From: Stercorarius parasiticus
Lineage: Eukaryota; Chordata; Aves; Charadriiformes; Stercorariidae
Direction: 5' to 3'
NCBI GenBank assembly: GCA_013396915.1
Contig: VWZL01002227.1
Span: 326,903-390,902, forward strand
DNA length: 64,000 nucleotides
This document shows, piece after piece, positions 25,201 through 37,618 of the stretch. A model generated the notes under the pieces. The model ran no database searches. It was not told where the DNA came from and worked only from the letters and a program-made list of their open reading frames with translations. The translations under genes were made by a program, and so were the position numbers. Numbering within the stretch: the stretch's first letter is position 1; every line of letters starts with the position of its first letter.

Positions 25201-28200
25201 CTGTTTTTTGAATAGGCATATGTGCTTTAGGTACTTGTGCCTACAATTTGTATCATCTGGCAAGTATTAATAATGCAGACGAACTCTGCCCCTATTCTTA
25301 CTGCTGGTTAAGAAAACAGACTTTGCTGGACAGCTGTTACTAAAATATCATTAAAAATTAGCTTAAACATTAGCTGTAATTTCTAGGCAAATCTGAAATA
25401 ACTGAGGTGAGGAGAATGAGTAACTTTTTTAGGGTAATGTACAGAAGATACTAGGTTTGCCCAGACATTAACACTTATTAAAGTGAGTACTAAATTACAA
25501 GGAAGCAAGGCCATTTTACATCTAAATAAGAATATCCACAAAAAAAAGTTGGTTCACTTGGGTGCAATACCTCATGCCTTTAGCTGATTTGAACTTATCT
25601 GCAAGTCTTTCAGTGGCCGACTCCTAAGAAGGCAAATTAATGAAATGTAGACAACAAATGGATCCTGACAAGGTAGTTTGATGCAGGCCTCTTCAGTACA
25701 GATTTGACCCAAATACATTCCAAGCTACTGCTGACAAAAAAACAGTTATTAAGCATTAAGTTTTCGGGGCAGTGCCTGGTAGTTAGGGAACCTTTATGAG
25801 TGTTTTATTTTACATATAAAGCTTACATTGTCTTTAGAACAGAGTATCAAAAAAAGGGTTTGTCTCATGACTCCTTGACATCTCTTGTTCCCTTCTGCCC
25901 TGTACCAGTTTCTGAGTCGCGTATGTTTAATCGTGCACTGTTCTCTGAACACCAATTAAAGCCCAATTTGACTTGTTGCTCAGCAAGATGATAAGAGCTC
26001 TGGCTGTCAGCACGGTCAAAGATCAACCATTACCCCATACAGAGCTTACTGCAGCTTCATAATTTATTCTACTGAAAGCTCCTCTGAGAACAGGACAGAC
26101 TCTGCAGCTGTTGGTGTGCCTCTTCAGTTGTAACAGTTCTGGAGAAAATACAAAATCCACTTATATTATAGCTATTCCTGGAGTTCTTACTTGTATGTGA
26201 CAAAACAAGGGATTCCTTTTTTTCTTTTTATTTTTCTTTTTTTTTTTTTTAAGATTTAAGTTGGTATAAGATGTCATTTGAGCACGTTTAAAAGTTCATG
26301 TGTGCAGTTAAGGAAATCAAAGAAACATCGCTCTTGCTAAACACCCCGCTGAAAGACTCTGCTTTCCTTCAAATGCATATAAGTGAAATAGGGTCTGAAA
26401 GATCATTTAGATGTAAAGATTCAATTAAACTGTCATACTTCTTTATGGCACTAAGAGAAAATAACCAATATAGCATCTGTGTCCAAAGAATGTCTACACT
26501 ATAATGTGCAGTCAATAATTATGAATTGTGCAGTCATTCCTAGCAAAAAACCTTGAGTCTGGCATTTTCCATAAATAAAGGAGCTATAGAATCCATCAGA
26601 GAGGGAAAATTAATATTAAGTCATCAGTGGAAAATGTTGAAATTTTCTTTTGCCACAGCTTTTCCAGAACTTTGTCCTGTCAAATGTTACTATCCTACCC
26701 CTTAAACTTCCACCTTTCTTCTCAAGACACAGTTCCAGATGCATTTAAGATATTAAGTCTAACCAAGAGCTAGTAACTTCCTACTAACAATCTGAATGTT
26801 TATTTTCGATTCCTTTCTGCGTTACTGGGCAGTGAAAATTACCCAGCTGCTGATAAAAATATGCCAAAGAACCTCCTCTAAACTTCCCTTATTTTATTTG
26901 AGCAATTTGCTGTAGGGGACTGAAGCTCAGCTCACCCTTTCTCAAGCTTTACCTGTTAATGCCTCATGTTTGCGTCTTACATCTGCGGAACTTTTTGGAC
27001 CAACTCTGAGTAACTGGGTCTGTGAGGCTTCCATGTACTCACTCATTCTACAGAGGTGCTTCAAAGCTGTTGAGTCTCAGAGGAAATGACATTGAACAAC
27101 TTCCTCAAGCCTGGAAAACAATAATACAATGACAGAGTTCTCAGAGAGCCTCTCATACACAAAGTCCCTTACTTGAGCCTGAGGATAGTTATCTATCTGA
27201 GGGTGTACCTGCACAATACACCTACTTATCTGTGATAAATTTCAGCAAAATCTCCAGTATTTTCCATTTTGTAATCCGTTTCAGTAATCTGCATATTTGG
27301 TACAATGCTTATTTTTTTTACCTTCTGTTTTATCAGTTTTTAAGATTTGCCTACTCAGTTACATGACTTTACATTGATACCTTCAACTTTCATATTCTCA
27401 AATGAAGTTATTTGCACAACAATAGTACTAAATTAGGGAAACCACAATCGCTATTCCAAGGCTCTGTTACCACCCAAAAACAAAGGCTCAGAATTTTGTC
27501 TTTAGTTAGCTAAGTCAAAGCTTCCAAAAACCACTGTTTTGTTTGCATGCCTAATAGCAACAAACTGAGGATCCAAACTAAATGTATTTTAATTAAGTTT
27601 ATGAAGTAACCATATGGATAATTTGTGCATTCAAGGATTCATAGTTGTTCACACTGCAATTTTTATGAGTTACACCACTGATTTAAAAAAAAAAAAACAA
27701 ACCTGTTAGAGGTCAAGATATTTGTATGAATCACAGAACATAATTTTATTGTGAGAATGAAGTTACAGTCTTGAGCTTTAACATTTAGTTTTGTGGGGGC
27801 ATTTTAATGCACTTTAGTTCACATTTTCCTTCTTTACTCACTCTTGACTGTTAAAATATTAGTGCCAGCAACAGCAGAGCTTTGTAAACTAAGTCTTTCC
27901 TTCCTTCCTTTTGGCCTGATGCGACCAGTTGATACTAGAGGGTGCAGTGCCAAATAAATACAACTAAAGGAAAAAAGAACGGGTAGAAGTAGATTTTCAT
28001 TTTTTGTCTAAACATTAGCATCCTTTTACATATGCTGAAGTGATTGGTATGTACTACAAAAGGGAAAAAAAAAAAGTGGGCAGTTTCATTGTAAAAATAG
28101 GCACTACAAACTAGGAAAAAAAAAAGGATTTCTGCCCATCTTTTGCATCTGGTATGGAAAAGAAATTAAAGAAAGAGGCAACTGGAGCTTTGCGGCTGAA

Positions 28201-31077
28201 ATTTCCAGAAAAACTGGCTTCCTGGTTTAAGCATTAATTTGAAATAGAATCCTTGAATGTGAAGAAGTGTTGCTCTTTATCCTTTAACGCAGAAAATATG
28301 AGCTTCTGGATTTTTTTATATGTACTTGTTTTGATTGAGGTCTTAAAAATAGATCTTCTGCTTGGGTAGTTCTGTTTGTTGTAATGCCTAATTCATACAT
28401 GTCTTTTTTTGCATTGCCATTATGGCATTTCAAATGAGACCTGGAATTTGTTTTTCAGTATCAAGGTGTAAAAGTTCCAGGACAACTTTACTGGAGTAGG
28501 GTTTTCACCCAGTATCCTTAGCCAAATTTTCCATTCCTGTGTGATCCAGTCAAATTATCTATCTCCCTGTTATCCACCCCTTTACACCAATTGTCCGCCA
28601 CAGAAACTCCACTGCACAGAAAGCCTGCGTTGCTTTTGTTCAGTGTTTAGTTCTGAACAAAGCTGCCAGTATTAAAATGCTTCTGCCTCATTCCAATGAA
28701 ATGCTTTAGTCATAGAAATCTATTTTACAACGTATTTTAATGTTTTCAGGTATGCTAATCAGCTCTCTGTACCATTAGCATTCAATGTTGCACACAGTAA
28801 AGAAGTTTTCTCTCTTCTGCTGAAAAATAGTTATGAGATTCATAAAGCTGTTATTCATGGTCAAGCCCTGTGCAAATGGAGACAGGAGAATAAACCTCTT
28901 TGTTGAGGCTATTTATCATTGGCTGGGGAATTTTCCCCCCAAGCAGTCCTCTAATAATTTTGCTCAGATTGTGGGTATTTCTGCGTGACCAGGTTGCAGG
29001 CTACACAGTGAGTCTCTAATCCCTGAAACAATGCGAGGTCAATCATTTCCCTGCATATGAAGTAACCATGAGACAGTGAAGAAGGTTCTAAGAACAATTG
29101 TCTGGTGTTTTCAACAACCAGCGTGAAGAAAATGTAAAAAAAATTTACCCTATATCATGTTTTAAATATTTCTTTTAGTGAAAGGTTATGGTCTCAGCTT
29201 AATGTAGTATGTGAACATATTCATTTAGAAATGGGGACATATTTAATCCTTCACCAGAGATGAATTGCTCAGTCACAATTGTTCTGTGTATTAGAAGATC
29301 ATTGGAAGCTACTGTTCAGCTAAATATACCCTTCAACCCTACCGTTTTATAAAGAGTTTCAGAAGTGATAATAAGCTCAATATGAAAGAGGTTGTTTGGC
29401 ACAGCAGAAAACATGGGACAGATTTGAACTTAACATGTAAGTGATAGACAAGATAAATCCCAGAGCAGACTATATAGTTAGCGAAATTGCAAAGGAAATG
29501 TATTTATTTCACATGGTTTTGGCTGAAAAAAGAACCAAATGGATTTTGCACATTGGCAGTTGTGCATTTTAGTATTTTTTATTTTAAAAGAACTTATCAG
29601 AAAAAACGATCACTGTTGAAGTACTGTGTATTTAAAGAACTATCTCAAATATTCAATATATTGATGAAGATTTGGATTTAAATTGTATTCATACTTTTCT
29701 CAATGTATTTTCCTTGAGAAAAGTCTTTCAATGAGGTCATATTGAAAACACAATGAAATTATCCTTCAGGTAATTTAAAGGCACGCCTTCTTCCAAATGT
29801 TATAAGAGATAAAGGGTTTGGGGTCCAAAATTCACTACTGACAACAAAATAGTTCCCTGACATTAAAAATTTGCACAAGAGAGAAAATTAAATTAATAAC
29901 AAGACTGTTCTTTTACTATGACCTCAGACTTTTTTTGGTCTATCTCTCCTTATATACAAACAGTAACAGCCTCTAGCCCCAAAACACTTACCTAGTGGTC
30001 TGTATCTCCAAAATTTCCAAAGTGATTATAATGAAGGAATATAATTTTTTTTCCCTGTATCTTCATTAACAGAAGTCAAAATTAATCTTCTTCAGTCTCA
30101 AGCACGTGCCCGAGATATAGCCAGTGAAAAGAATTAGGCTGGCCCTCAGGACAACACTCCAGAGACAGGTGGGATAAATCATCTTCTAGAGGGAGCTGTC
30201 TCTTTATATTATATGGAGACTAGACAAATACCTCTGTTAAGGCAAGTCAGTTTCAGATGGTCAAAATTAAGTGAGATGAGTCTCTCTTGATCCATCTAAG
30301 ACCTTAATTGGTTTCTGGAATACCTTTTTACTTCTGGAGGTAGCCTAAAGCAAAACTGCTTCTCACTATAGTGCCTTAGCTGTATGCCTGAAGTCAGACT
30401 TTATTCCTACATTTGTGATCCCACCTTGAAAGCTTTAACTGTAAACCAATCTTCTTGACAGTAATCATTGGTCACATGGACAGTTCCCTTGATTATTCCA
30501 TTACTAGACCTTTGCAGTGTGATCTGAAGAAAATCTCCCACATCTGGCCAAATCTGTTCTTCTACAAACTGAAAATCTTTCTGACTTACCTATTAAAATC
30601 TAAGGTTTTGTAAGTGATTGTAAAGTTCTCTTCACCTGGACAAATTTACTATCTGTCATAAGAACTAAAAGGGAAACAAGATGTGATATATTGTAGGAGA
30701 TAACAAAGGAAACATTCTACGTTTGAGTTGGATCGTTTCCTTTCAGTAGTCTCAATACAGGTGATCAGAGTCAATGATATAGAATATTATTTTCCTTTAA
30801 GTATAGAGGACGAAAGGGCTTTGTATGAAAAGACGGGCAAATTTACTCTATTATCTACACTTGAACAGCTACTTCCTCTGAAATCCTTTCCTTTAGCCTC
30901 TCTTAGAAAAGGTAAACACACTTTGAGAAAGGTTTTATGTGCCCTAAGAGAACAAAACAAAATAAAGGAAAATAAAGGATGAGTCTGAAAATGGTTCTCA
31001 AATATCATCTTAGAGCCTTTGAAAGAGAGCAGACACAATCTAGGATAAATTTTAAGGAGTTTGAAAACTGAGTAAAG
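19236..31077. other. Long non-coding block without recognisable genes or CR1
   Basis: Almost 12 kb contains no CR1 that I can recognise and no open frame longer than about 90 codons. It includes poly-T and T-rich tracts (for example 26214-26250), A runs near 28060 and 28115, and AT-rich sequence. A slightly GC-richer piece at about 22330-22690 may be a diverged unnamed repeat (see findings). I cannot support any gene here. Confidence 0.5.
26214..26250. repeat. T-rich homopolymer tract
   Basis: This is a T tract broken by single C, A and G bases and ending in about 15 consecutive T before 'aagattt'. It is simple sequence. On the minus strand it would be an A-rich tail, but no retrocopy body is visible beside it. 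Confidence 0.8.
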
Positions 31078-31842
31078 TCACAGAATATTTCATGTTGGAA
31101 AGGACCTCTGAAAGGCAATCTAGTCCAAAGTCCCACTCAAAACAGACCAACTAGACCAGGTTGCTGAGGGCCATGTCCAGTTATGTTTTGAAAACCTGCA
31201 GGGATGGAGAGCCCACAGCCTTTCTGGGGAACCTGCTATAGTGACCACACTCTTGTTAAAGGATTTTTCCATAATTTTTCAAGAATTTTCTTTGCTTCAA
31301 ATTGTGTCCATTTTGTCTTATCACTGTGTACATCTAAGAAGAGTCAGGCTCTGTGTTCTGTATGTCCTCCTATCAAGTAGCTGAAGATAGTAATAAGATC
31401 CATCCTTGGTCTTCTCTTCTTAAGACCAGACAATCCCAGTTCCCTCAGGATCTCCTCATATGTCATATGCTCCAGTTCCCTGACCCTCTTGATGGCCTTC
31501 TGGACTCACCAGTATATCAGTTTATTTCTTTTTATATTGTGGAAACACAAACAGGATACAGCACTCCAGATGTACTGTTGTAACTGCTGAACAGAGAGGA
31601 AGGATCAGTTCCTTCAACCAGCTGGTGACATCCCTACTAATGCAGCCCAAGAGGCTGTCTGCTGTCTTTGCTGCAAGGGTGCATCACTGGCTCTTGCTCA
31701 ACTTGGTGTCCACTGGGACCCCTGGTCCTTCTCTGCAGAGCTGGTTTCTAAGCCAGTCAGACCCCTGCCTGTACTGGTGCATGAGTTATTCCCATTATTA
31801 TCCCTCCCGAGGTGCAGGACTTAGCACTTTATGTTCTTGAAT
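31078..31842 (-). mobile_element. CR1 LINE, 3' part of ORF2 and UTR (minus strand, divergent)
   Basis: Read on the minus strand this is about 765 bp of CR1. Blocks in order are 'gctctgcagagaaggaccag' then 'gggtcccagtgg' (the 'EKDLGVLVD' region), 'ttgggctgcattagtaggga', 'gatccttcctctctgttcag', 'tggagtgctgtatcctgttt', 'ctggagcatatgacatatga' and 'gaagagaagaccaaggatgg'. The tail 'ggactagattgcctttcaga' then 'ggtcctttccaacatg' ends in 'attctgtga'. It spans the ORF2 segment that is missing from the copy at 34.6 kb. Substitutions and small indels have destroyed the frame, and one stretch around 31515-31560 is especially diverged. It is older, by appearance, than the other long copies and of a different 3'-end type. 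Confidence 0.92.
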
Positions 31843-34539
31843 CATAAAAAGATATGAGATATGTATTAGTAATCTATGAATTAGACCTGATGCATGTGCT
31901 CCTGGCATGGAGGAGGCTTTCTTTATTCTTATTGATTCTTGGTTTTGATTGCGTATCTGTTCCATGGTACTTGACATTACTACGAACATGTGTATGGCCG
32001 GGGGATAGAAATCACGTACTTATTTCATTAAATTATTCATAGGTGCTAATAGTTTACATTGGAAGTTCAACTCCCTCTGAAATAAATATTCAAGGTGCTC
32101 CTACATCCTTGAATTATAATCACCATCCTGCCAGGTGCGCATCCTGGTATTGGCCCTTCAGTATTATTACTGAAAAATATTCCTACTGGGTAATATTTCT
32201 TAAAATAATCCTATTAAGAAAGTAATGATTATTGTCTGTAAAGCCTGATATTACTAGTGTTAGTATACGACATATTTATTCACCATGTCTAGGGCTACAC
32301 AGGAAATTTAACAAAGACCTCAAGTTTATTTCTGTTTTTCATGATTGCACATTAATAGAGGATGGTAAGAAATTATGTCCCCTCTTCCTTTACAGTTTGG
32401 TGTCTGGAAGATGTCTGTCTACTAGACTCTCATCTTGGCAATTTTGTGCGCACTAAACTAATCATAGCAATGAAATGCAGTCAGATTGGCATGGAAAGAA
32501 AGCAGATGCAGCAAAATGAAGGATGAGTTTGAGGGCTAAAAAATAGTTTGTCATCCTGTCGCATAGCCCGTTCCTTCAGAGTACTCACCCCTTAACAGTA
32601 CCAAGAATACTGCTTGAAGTAGTTGTCGACTTTTCTATTCTAATTTTATACCTGAAGCTCAATGCCTACCTGATTTGTTTCCTTTCTTGAACTATTGTAG
32701 AAAAGGTGTAATAATTGACATCTTTCAAAGCCTGGACATGAGAAGGCAGTCTAATGAGAGACACAATTGGTTTTTTAGTTCTCTGGCCTCTGCTGGGATG
32801 TGATAATACCTCCTTATCTTGTTATTTGGTTTTGATTTTTTCTAATTTTCTTGTTTTGCTTTTTGAGCATTAGATTTTGTGTGGCGCCATGAAGTGAGAG
32901 AGATGTGAGGAGTTTTTTTGTTGGGTGGACTTCAGTTTCTCATGTGGAAAATTGGACCACCAAAAGGAAACACCTGCTTTTTTCTTGAGCACCCACGCTT
33001 CTTCAGCTCTGCAATATTGTTCCACGATTTCCCACGTTTCCACTTAGTAGAGCACCCAGCTGCACTCCAAGGTCAAGACTTTAGTAAGACTCAAAACACA
33101 AGTTGTTTTTTGAAGTAATTGAGACATGACTGGGCAAGCACACCAACATCTAACATCACATCAAAAGAAAGTGACAGCATATGTGAAAATGCCGCTTCAA
33201 TAGGATGAAGGAAGAACTGTAAGCAGATGTGTTCCATTTTAAATGTCCTGTTTATAGACATGCAAGCCAGAACTATCTGAGTTATTATCACAGATGAATA
33301 CTACTGAGTAAATCATCATCAGCAAGTCAACATTTCTCTGGAAAGTTATTATTATAGACAAGACAATAGCTATCTTACATGTGCTTCCACAAGTATTTTT
33401 TAAAAGGAAGCTATTGTTTTTCCTACATATAAAAGAAGTTTGTCTTTACATGTAATCATCTATACTAGGTAAAGAGGTGTCAAAAGTAACACGGAATTAG
33501 CAGAGAACAAATGTTGATATAATGTCAAAGAGAAAAAAACCAAACACAATAACTGATCTAAAGTAAATACCTTAGAATTTTGTACTGCTGCCCAATTATC
33601 TAAATGCCTGAAACACAAAATCAACAAGAAAAGCAAAGTACCTTGAAAGTTTCCTGGAGAACCTATAACAACAACGCAACCTGCTCGGGCAGGTTTATTC
33701 TTTCACTGTTTTCCTTTTTGGGGGATTAATTTGAAAAGCTTTCCTGATTCTTGGAGAAGGAAAGGGTTTTGGATTGTATCACTTCTGTGAGGAATCCCTT
33801 CTTATAGCTTTACCGTCAAGCAAAATAATTATGTTTTTGCAAAGTTTCACCATAATAATCAGTCAGCCAATCAAATTTTCTGGAAGTTTTAGTTTTCAGT
33901 CAGCATATTTTCCATGGGTAAAAATATAGATAAAATATTCCATGGAGTTGGTTTAACACTGTTTTATAATTATGCTATATATAACATGTAGGTTTTATGC
34001 ATTATTTTTAATCATGCTACTTGCATTACCCTCTACGGCTGTCTACATTGGCCTAGACTAAAAGCTCTTTAAAGCATTTTTTCTATGAGTATTTCTTCAA
34101 GTTTGTTTACCTGGAGAAAGCTAAGAAATTCAAATGAACTTGCCAATATGCAATACCATATACTTACATATATACATCTCATGTTTAAAAAGAATATCTG
34201 AATTATTCTGCTCTGCCTCAAATATATAAAACTGATTTACGCTACTTGCAGATATTCTGCTGGACCTGCAGTACACCATCAACTTATAAAAGAAAGATTG
34301 ACACAACTGTGTCAGCTTTAGTAAAGGTCTATTTATCAGAGGTGAACTATGAACAGAAGTTTTTGCAAATATTTTGTCCTACAAGATGTTTATTATGTTG
34401 TCATTAGGTTGCCTACACCCATAATTTTGTACTGGGTTATGTTTCACCACGCTCCTTGGTGACTGCTTCACTATCAGAATGCACTGGATGTAGAAAACTA
34501 ATGAAAATATTAACGGTAAAGTATTTCCTGTACAATCTA
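31843..34539. other. Non-coding DNA between two CR1 copies
   Basis: AT-rich, with several 60- to 75-codon open frames and no domain. Nothing is recognisable. Confidence 0.5.
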
Positions 34540-34581
34540 AATTATTATTACTGTTATTATGACTGCTATTATTACTATTTT
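34540..34581. repeat. Imperfect ATT trinucleotide tract
   Basis: Repeated 'att' units are interrupted by 'actgttattatgactgctat'. The tract ends just before the 3' terminus of the minus-strand CR1 at 34591, so it lies immediately downstream of that element in the element's own orientation. Confidence 0.7.
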
Positions 34582-34684
34582 AAAACTTTTAGAATCATAG
34601 AATCTTCATGGTTGGAAAGGACCTTTGAGATTATTGAGTCCAACCATAGACACACACAAAAAAACAACCCTACAATCTCTGTCA

Positions 34685-35461
34685 CTAGAGCATTCCCTGA
34701 AGTGCCAAATCTACACGTTTCTTAAATACCTCTAGGGATGGTGACTCAACCACCTCCCTGGGCAGGCTGTTCCAGTGCCTGACCACTCTTTCAGGAAAGG
34801 AATTCTTCCTAAGATCTAATCTAAACCTCCCCTGCCGCAACTTCAGACCATTTCCTCTGGTCCTGTCATTATTCACCTGGGAGAAGAGGCCAACACCCAC
34901 CTCTCTGCAACCTCCTTTCAGGCAGTTGTAGAGGGCCATGAGGTCTCCCCTCAGCCTCTCCTCATACAGCTTGATCTCCAGACCCCTCACCAGCTTGGTA
35001 GCTCTCCTCTGGACCTGTTCCAGCACTTCAATGTCCCTCTTNAACCTCATACAATTGGCCTTGGCCCATCGATCCAGCCTGTCCAGGTCCCTCTGTAGAG
35101 CCTTCCTACCCTCAAGCAGATCAACACTCCCACCTAGTTTGGTGTCGTCTGCAAACTTACTGAGGGTGCACTCAATCCCCTCATCCACATCATTGATAAA
35201 GATATTAAACAAAACCGGCCCCAAAACTGAGCCCTGAGGGACACCGCTGGTGACCAGCCGCCAAAAGGATTTCACCCCATTAATCACAACTCTCTGGGCA
35301 CGGCCATCCAGCCAGTTTTTAACCCAGCAAAGAGTACAGTTGTCTATGCCATGATTCGCCAGCTTCTCCAGGAGAATGCTGTGGGGGACAGTGTCAAAGG
35401 CCTTACCAAAGTCCACATAGGCAACATCCACAGCCTTCCCTGCATCCAGAAGGCAGGTCAC
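34685..35461 (-). pseudogene. CR1 ORF2 remnant: reverse transcriptase palm and C-terminal region
   Basis: This is a 258-codon open stretch on the minus strand. CR1 ORF2 encodes an apurinic-type endonuclease followed by a reverse transcriptase that primes on nicked target DNA; only the second half of the polymerase survives here. Visible landmarks are a motif A region '[15 protein letters not shown]' (about residues 13-27, catalytic Asp present), '[20 protein letters not shown]' (about 72-91), and motif C 'FADDTKLGG' (about 103-111) with both catalytic Asp residues. A C-terminal tail follows: '[20 protein letters not shown]', '[17 protein letters not shown]'. Codon 140 is undetermined because of the N at 35042. 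The frame is open but lacks the endonuclease, the fingers and about 95 codons after the palm. It should be read as a dead fragment rather than a gene. The methionine at the start is internal to the family alignment. Confidence 0.9.
35042..35042. other. Undetermined base (N), only one in the window
   Basis: A single N interrupts the sequence in the middle of the CR1 at 34.6-35.5 kb, in the codon between 'NCMR' and 'KRDIE'. The sister-copy comparison shows that some 95 codons are missing precisely there. It may be a one-base placeholder for an unresolved join. Confidence 0.95.
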
Positions 35462-35488
35462 ATGGTCATAGAAGGAGATCAGGTCTTA

Positions 35489-37470
35489 ACTCCTGAGAAG
35501 AGCATTAGCAGCCTACACAATATATCAAAGTGTTATTTTCAAAACCACCCAGGGATCATGGCATTAGAGACCTTATTTTGGTGTCTAGCCTGAACCTTTG
35601 GCTACACAGGAGAAGGATAACATGGATGGGATGGATGTGAGCAAATGCAAGTATCTACAGTGCTGCCTAAAACAGGCCAGGTGAATCACACCTGTGTATT
35701 TCTCCCACTGTCTTTAAAGATTACAAGCTCTGCTGTAGTTGTGTATACCATACAAGTCTCAAGTTAGTTGAAACTAAGTGCTAGTAACATCCGATGTGAC
35801 CCTCCATTCAAAGCCTGGTACACCGAAACATTTGGAAGCAAGAGAAGGAGGTATGAATTGTTTGCTCTCCAAGATAAGAGAGGGAAAATGTACCTCCATT
35901 TCCTTCTTCCTGGTGAACATCTCGGGCACCAAAGTTTTTATATGAAAGTCTGCCTTGCTTTCAGCAAAAAAATGTCGCCTAGTCCCTCGTGCCTAAAAGG
36001 AGGAATACAGAATCCAAGCAGAAGGAAGTGTTTCAAGGTTGTGAAGCCTAGTGTCATGGTGATTGATCTCTATACTAACTCAGGCGTGACTCTATACCTG
36101 GAAGAGATTTCTGATGCACGTCTACTTTGGTGTTTTCTGATTAATTTAGAACAATTTTTTTTGTGATACCCAGCCCAAGAGCCTAACACTTCCCTAGGCG
36201 TGACCAGCACTTGGTACCATGCATTCAGCTGTGAGATCTAGTCTCTAACATTTTCTTTGGATATGGCTTTTCAGTTCCAGTTACAGGAAGTTAAATGCCC
36301 AAACATCAGCAAGAACATGTGCCTAAATGATGATCTGATGTCACACTGGATGCTTGTGAAGAAGCAGAAAGCCTAACAGATTAATTGCTAGGTCCCGGGC
36401 TATTATCTGAAACTTTTATGCTTTCTTCCCCCCCAAATATTGTTGCCAGAGTATCAGGGTGGTTGAAACACACCGATAACTTCTTAGGCAGATGAGCAAT
36501 TAGTGTATCCTCAAGGCAATATATCATGTACAGTAAACAATTTATAACAAAGCTCAGGAATATGTATTCAAAGGAAGTTTGAGATATTTGGCAGTAAGTG
36601 AACTTCTTTGTACAGCGTATTAGCTCATCTTTAATATAAATACTTGCACCCAGTAGTAGAGATCTATTATAGGAGTATGCTAGTTAATGTTATTTAGGTA
36701 AATCAGGAAATTTCAGACCAAATATTTATGTCAGAAATTATGGAGCCATTTATATCCCTATTTTTAGCACATTGAAAACAATAATGGAAAAACAGGATTT
36801 AATAGGCTTTAATAGGTAAAGTAAGAAGCAGGAAAAGAGGATTTCCATAAGAGGCCCTGATTTCCGTAAGGGAACCATTCTTTTTCTGGACCATCTTCTC
36901 ACTGGCATGATAACCTAAGCAGTAGTCCTTTCATAGACCTTGAAAAAATCATGAGCCTGGGTCCACCTTTCACCTCTGCAAGCAAAGGTTGCCCTACCTC
37001 ATTTTTCAGGCATCTCTACCTTATGCCAGGTGATCTGCCTCATTTATTGCTGTCCCCTGTATGGGTAGTTACAGAGAGTTTTACAATAGAACTGCTGTTA
37101 CCTACTTTTCAGAAAACTTCTGACTTCAGTACCTACTTCTTTGGCCCTCTCCAATAAGTATCTGGTTCTGCAACAGTGAAGTCAACAGAAGTGATTTAAC
37201 TAGGTGCAGGTGCAAACCAAAATGATGCAACTTGTTTTGTAAGTAAACAGGGATGGAAATGGGTATTCTGCACATTAAGACAACGTTCATCTCAACTGAG
37301 GAAAACTTTGACTGCCCTTTTTCATTACTCTGTGTGATAATGAAAGTCTTCTATTTTTCTGACATGGATTAAAATTGTTTTGAAGTTGTCCTCTTTATAT
37401 ATGCTGAAATTGAAATTCAAAATGAGCTATAATTCAGATCCATACATTTGAAAACCGATAGCAAAAATGG
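35489..37470. other. Non-coding DNA with no named feature
   Basis: I see no recognisable gene. A 132-codon open stretch at 35768-36166 (+) starts without ATG and shows no domain. Confidence 0.5.
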
Positions 37471-37618
37471 GTGATTTCATTAGTTCAGAGAAGATGTAAT
37501 ACACATGGTGAAGTCTCAGTTTAACATTAATTTCAAATTACTTTGTGTTTTCAGTAATTCAGGGAAGATTTGATACACATGGTGAAGTCTCAATTTAAAA
37601 TTAATTTTGCCCTTGAAG
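37471..37618. repeat. Tandem duplication, 2 x 74 bp
   Basis: Units 37471-37544 and 37545-37618 share 'ttcag-gaagat', 'acacatggtgaagtctca' (18 bases exact, at 37501 and 37575), 'tttaa-attaattt', and a diverged 'gtg-tttca' start. Similarity fades in the last dozen bases of each unit. This is a two-copy minisatellite with no obvious relation to CR1. Confidence 0.92.

Larger units (their letters stand above)
34591..35488 (-). mobile_element. CR1 LINE, 5'-truncated, with internal deletions (minus strand)
   Basis: This is the best-preserved retroelement in the window. On the minus strand it starts inside the reverse transcriptase domain ('DLISFYD' at about 35487), continues through the palm and ends at the CR1 3' terminus 'gattctatgattct' (34591 on the + strand). 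Its 3' UTR type matches the copies at 8.4, 48.9 and 63.4 kb. Two internal segments are missing compared with sister copies. About 95 codons between 'NCMR' and 'KRDIEV' are absent at position 35042, where the sequence has an N. A further 13 codons are missing after 'LYEERLR'. Truncation at the 5' end and loss of ORF1 make it non-autonomous. Confidence 0.95.

Noticed and set aside
31611..31624. 14-base match 'ccttcaaccagctg' to the mature miR-133 sequence
   Set aside because: It lies inside the minus-strand CR1 in a segment explained by CR1 homology ('gctggttgaaggaac' on the element strand), and no flanking precursor hairpin is visible.
35768..36166. 132-codon plus-strand open frame
   Set aside because: No ATG start in frame at its beginning, no domain, no similarity to CR1 although it lies near one.
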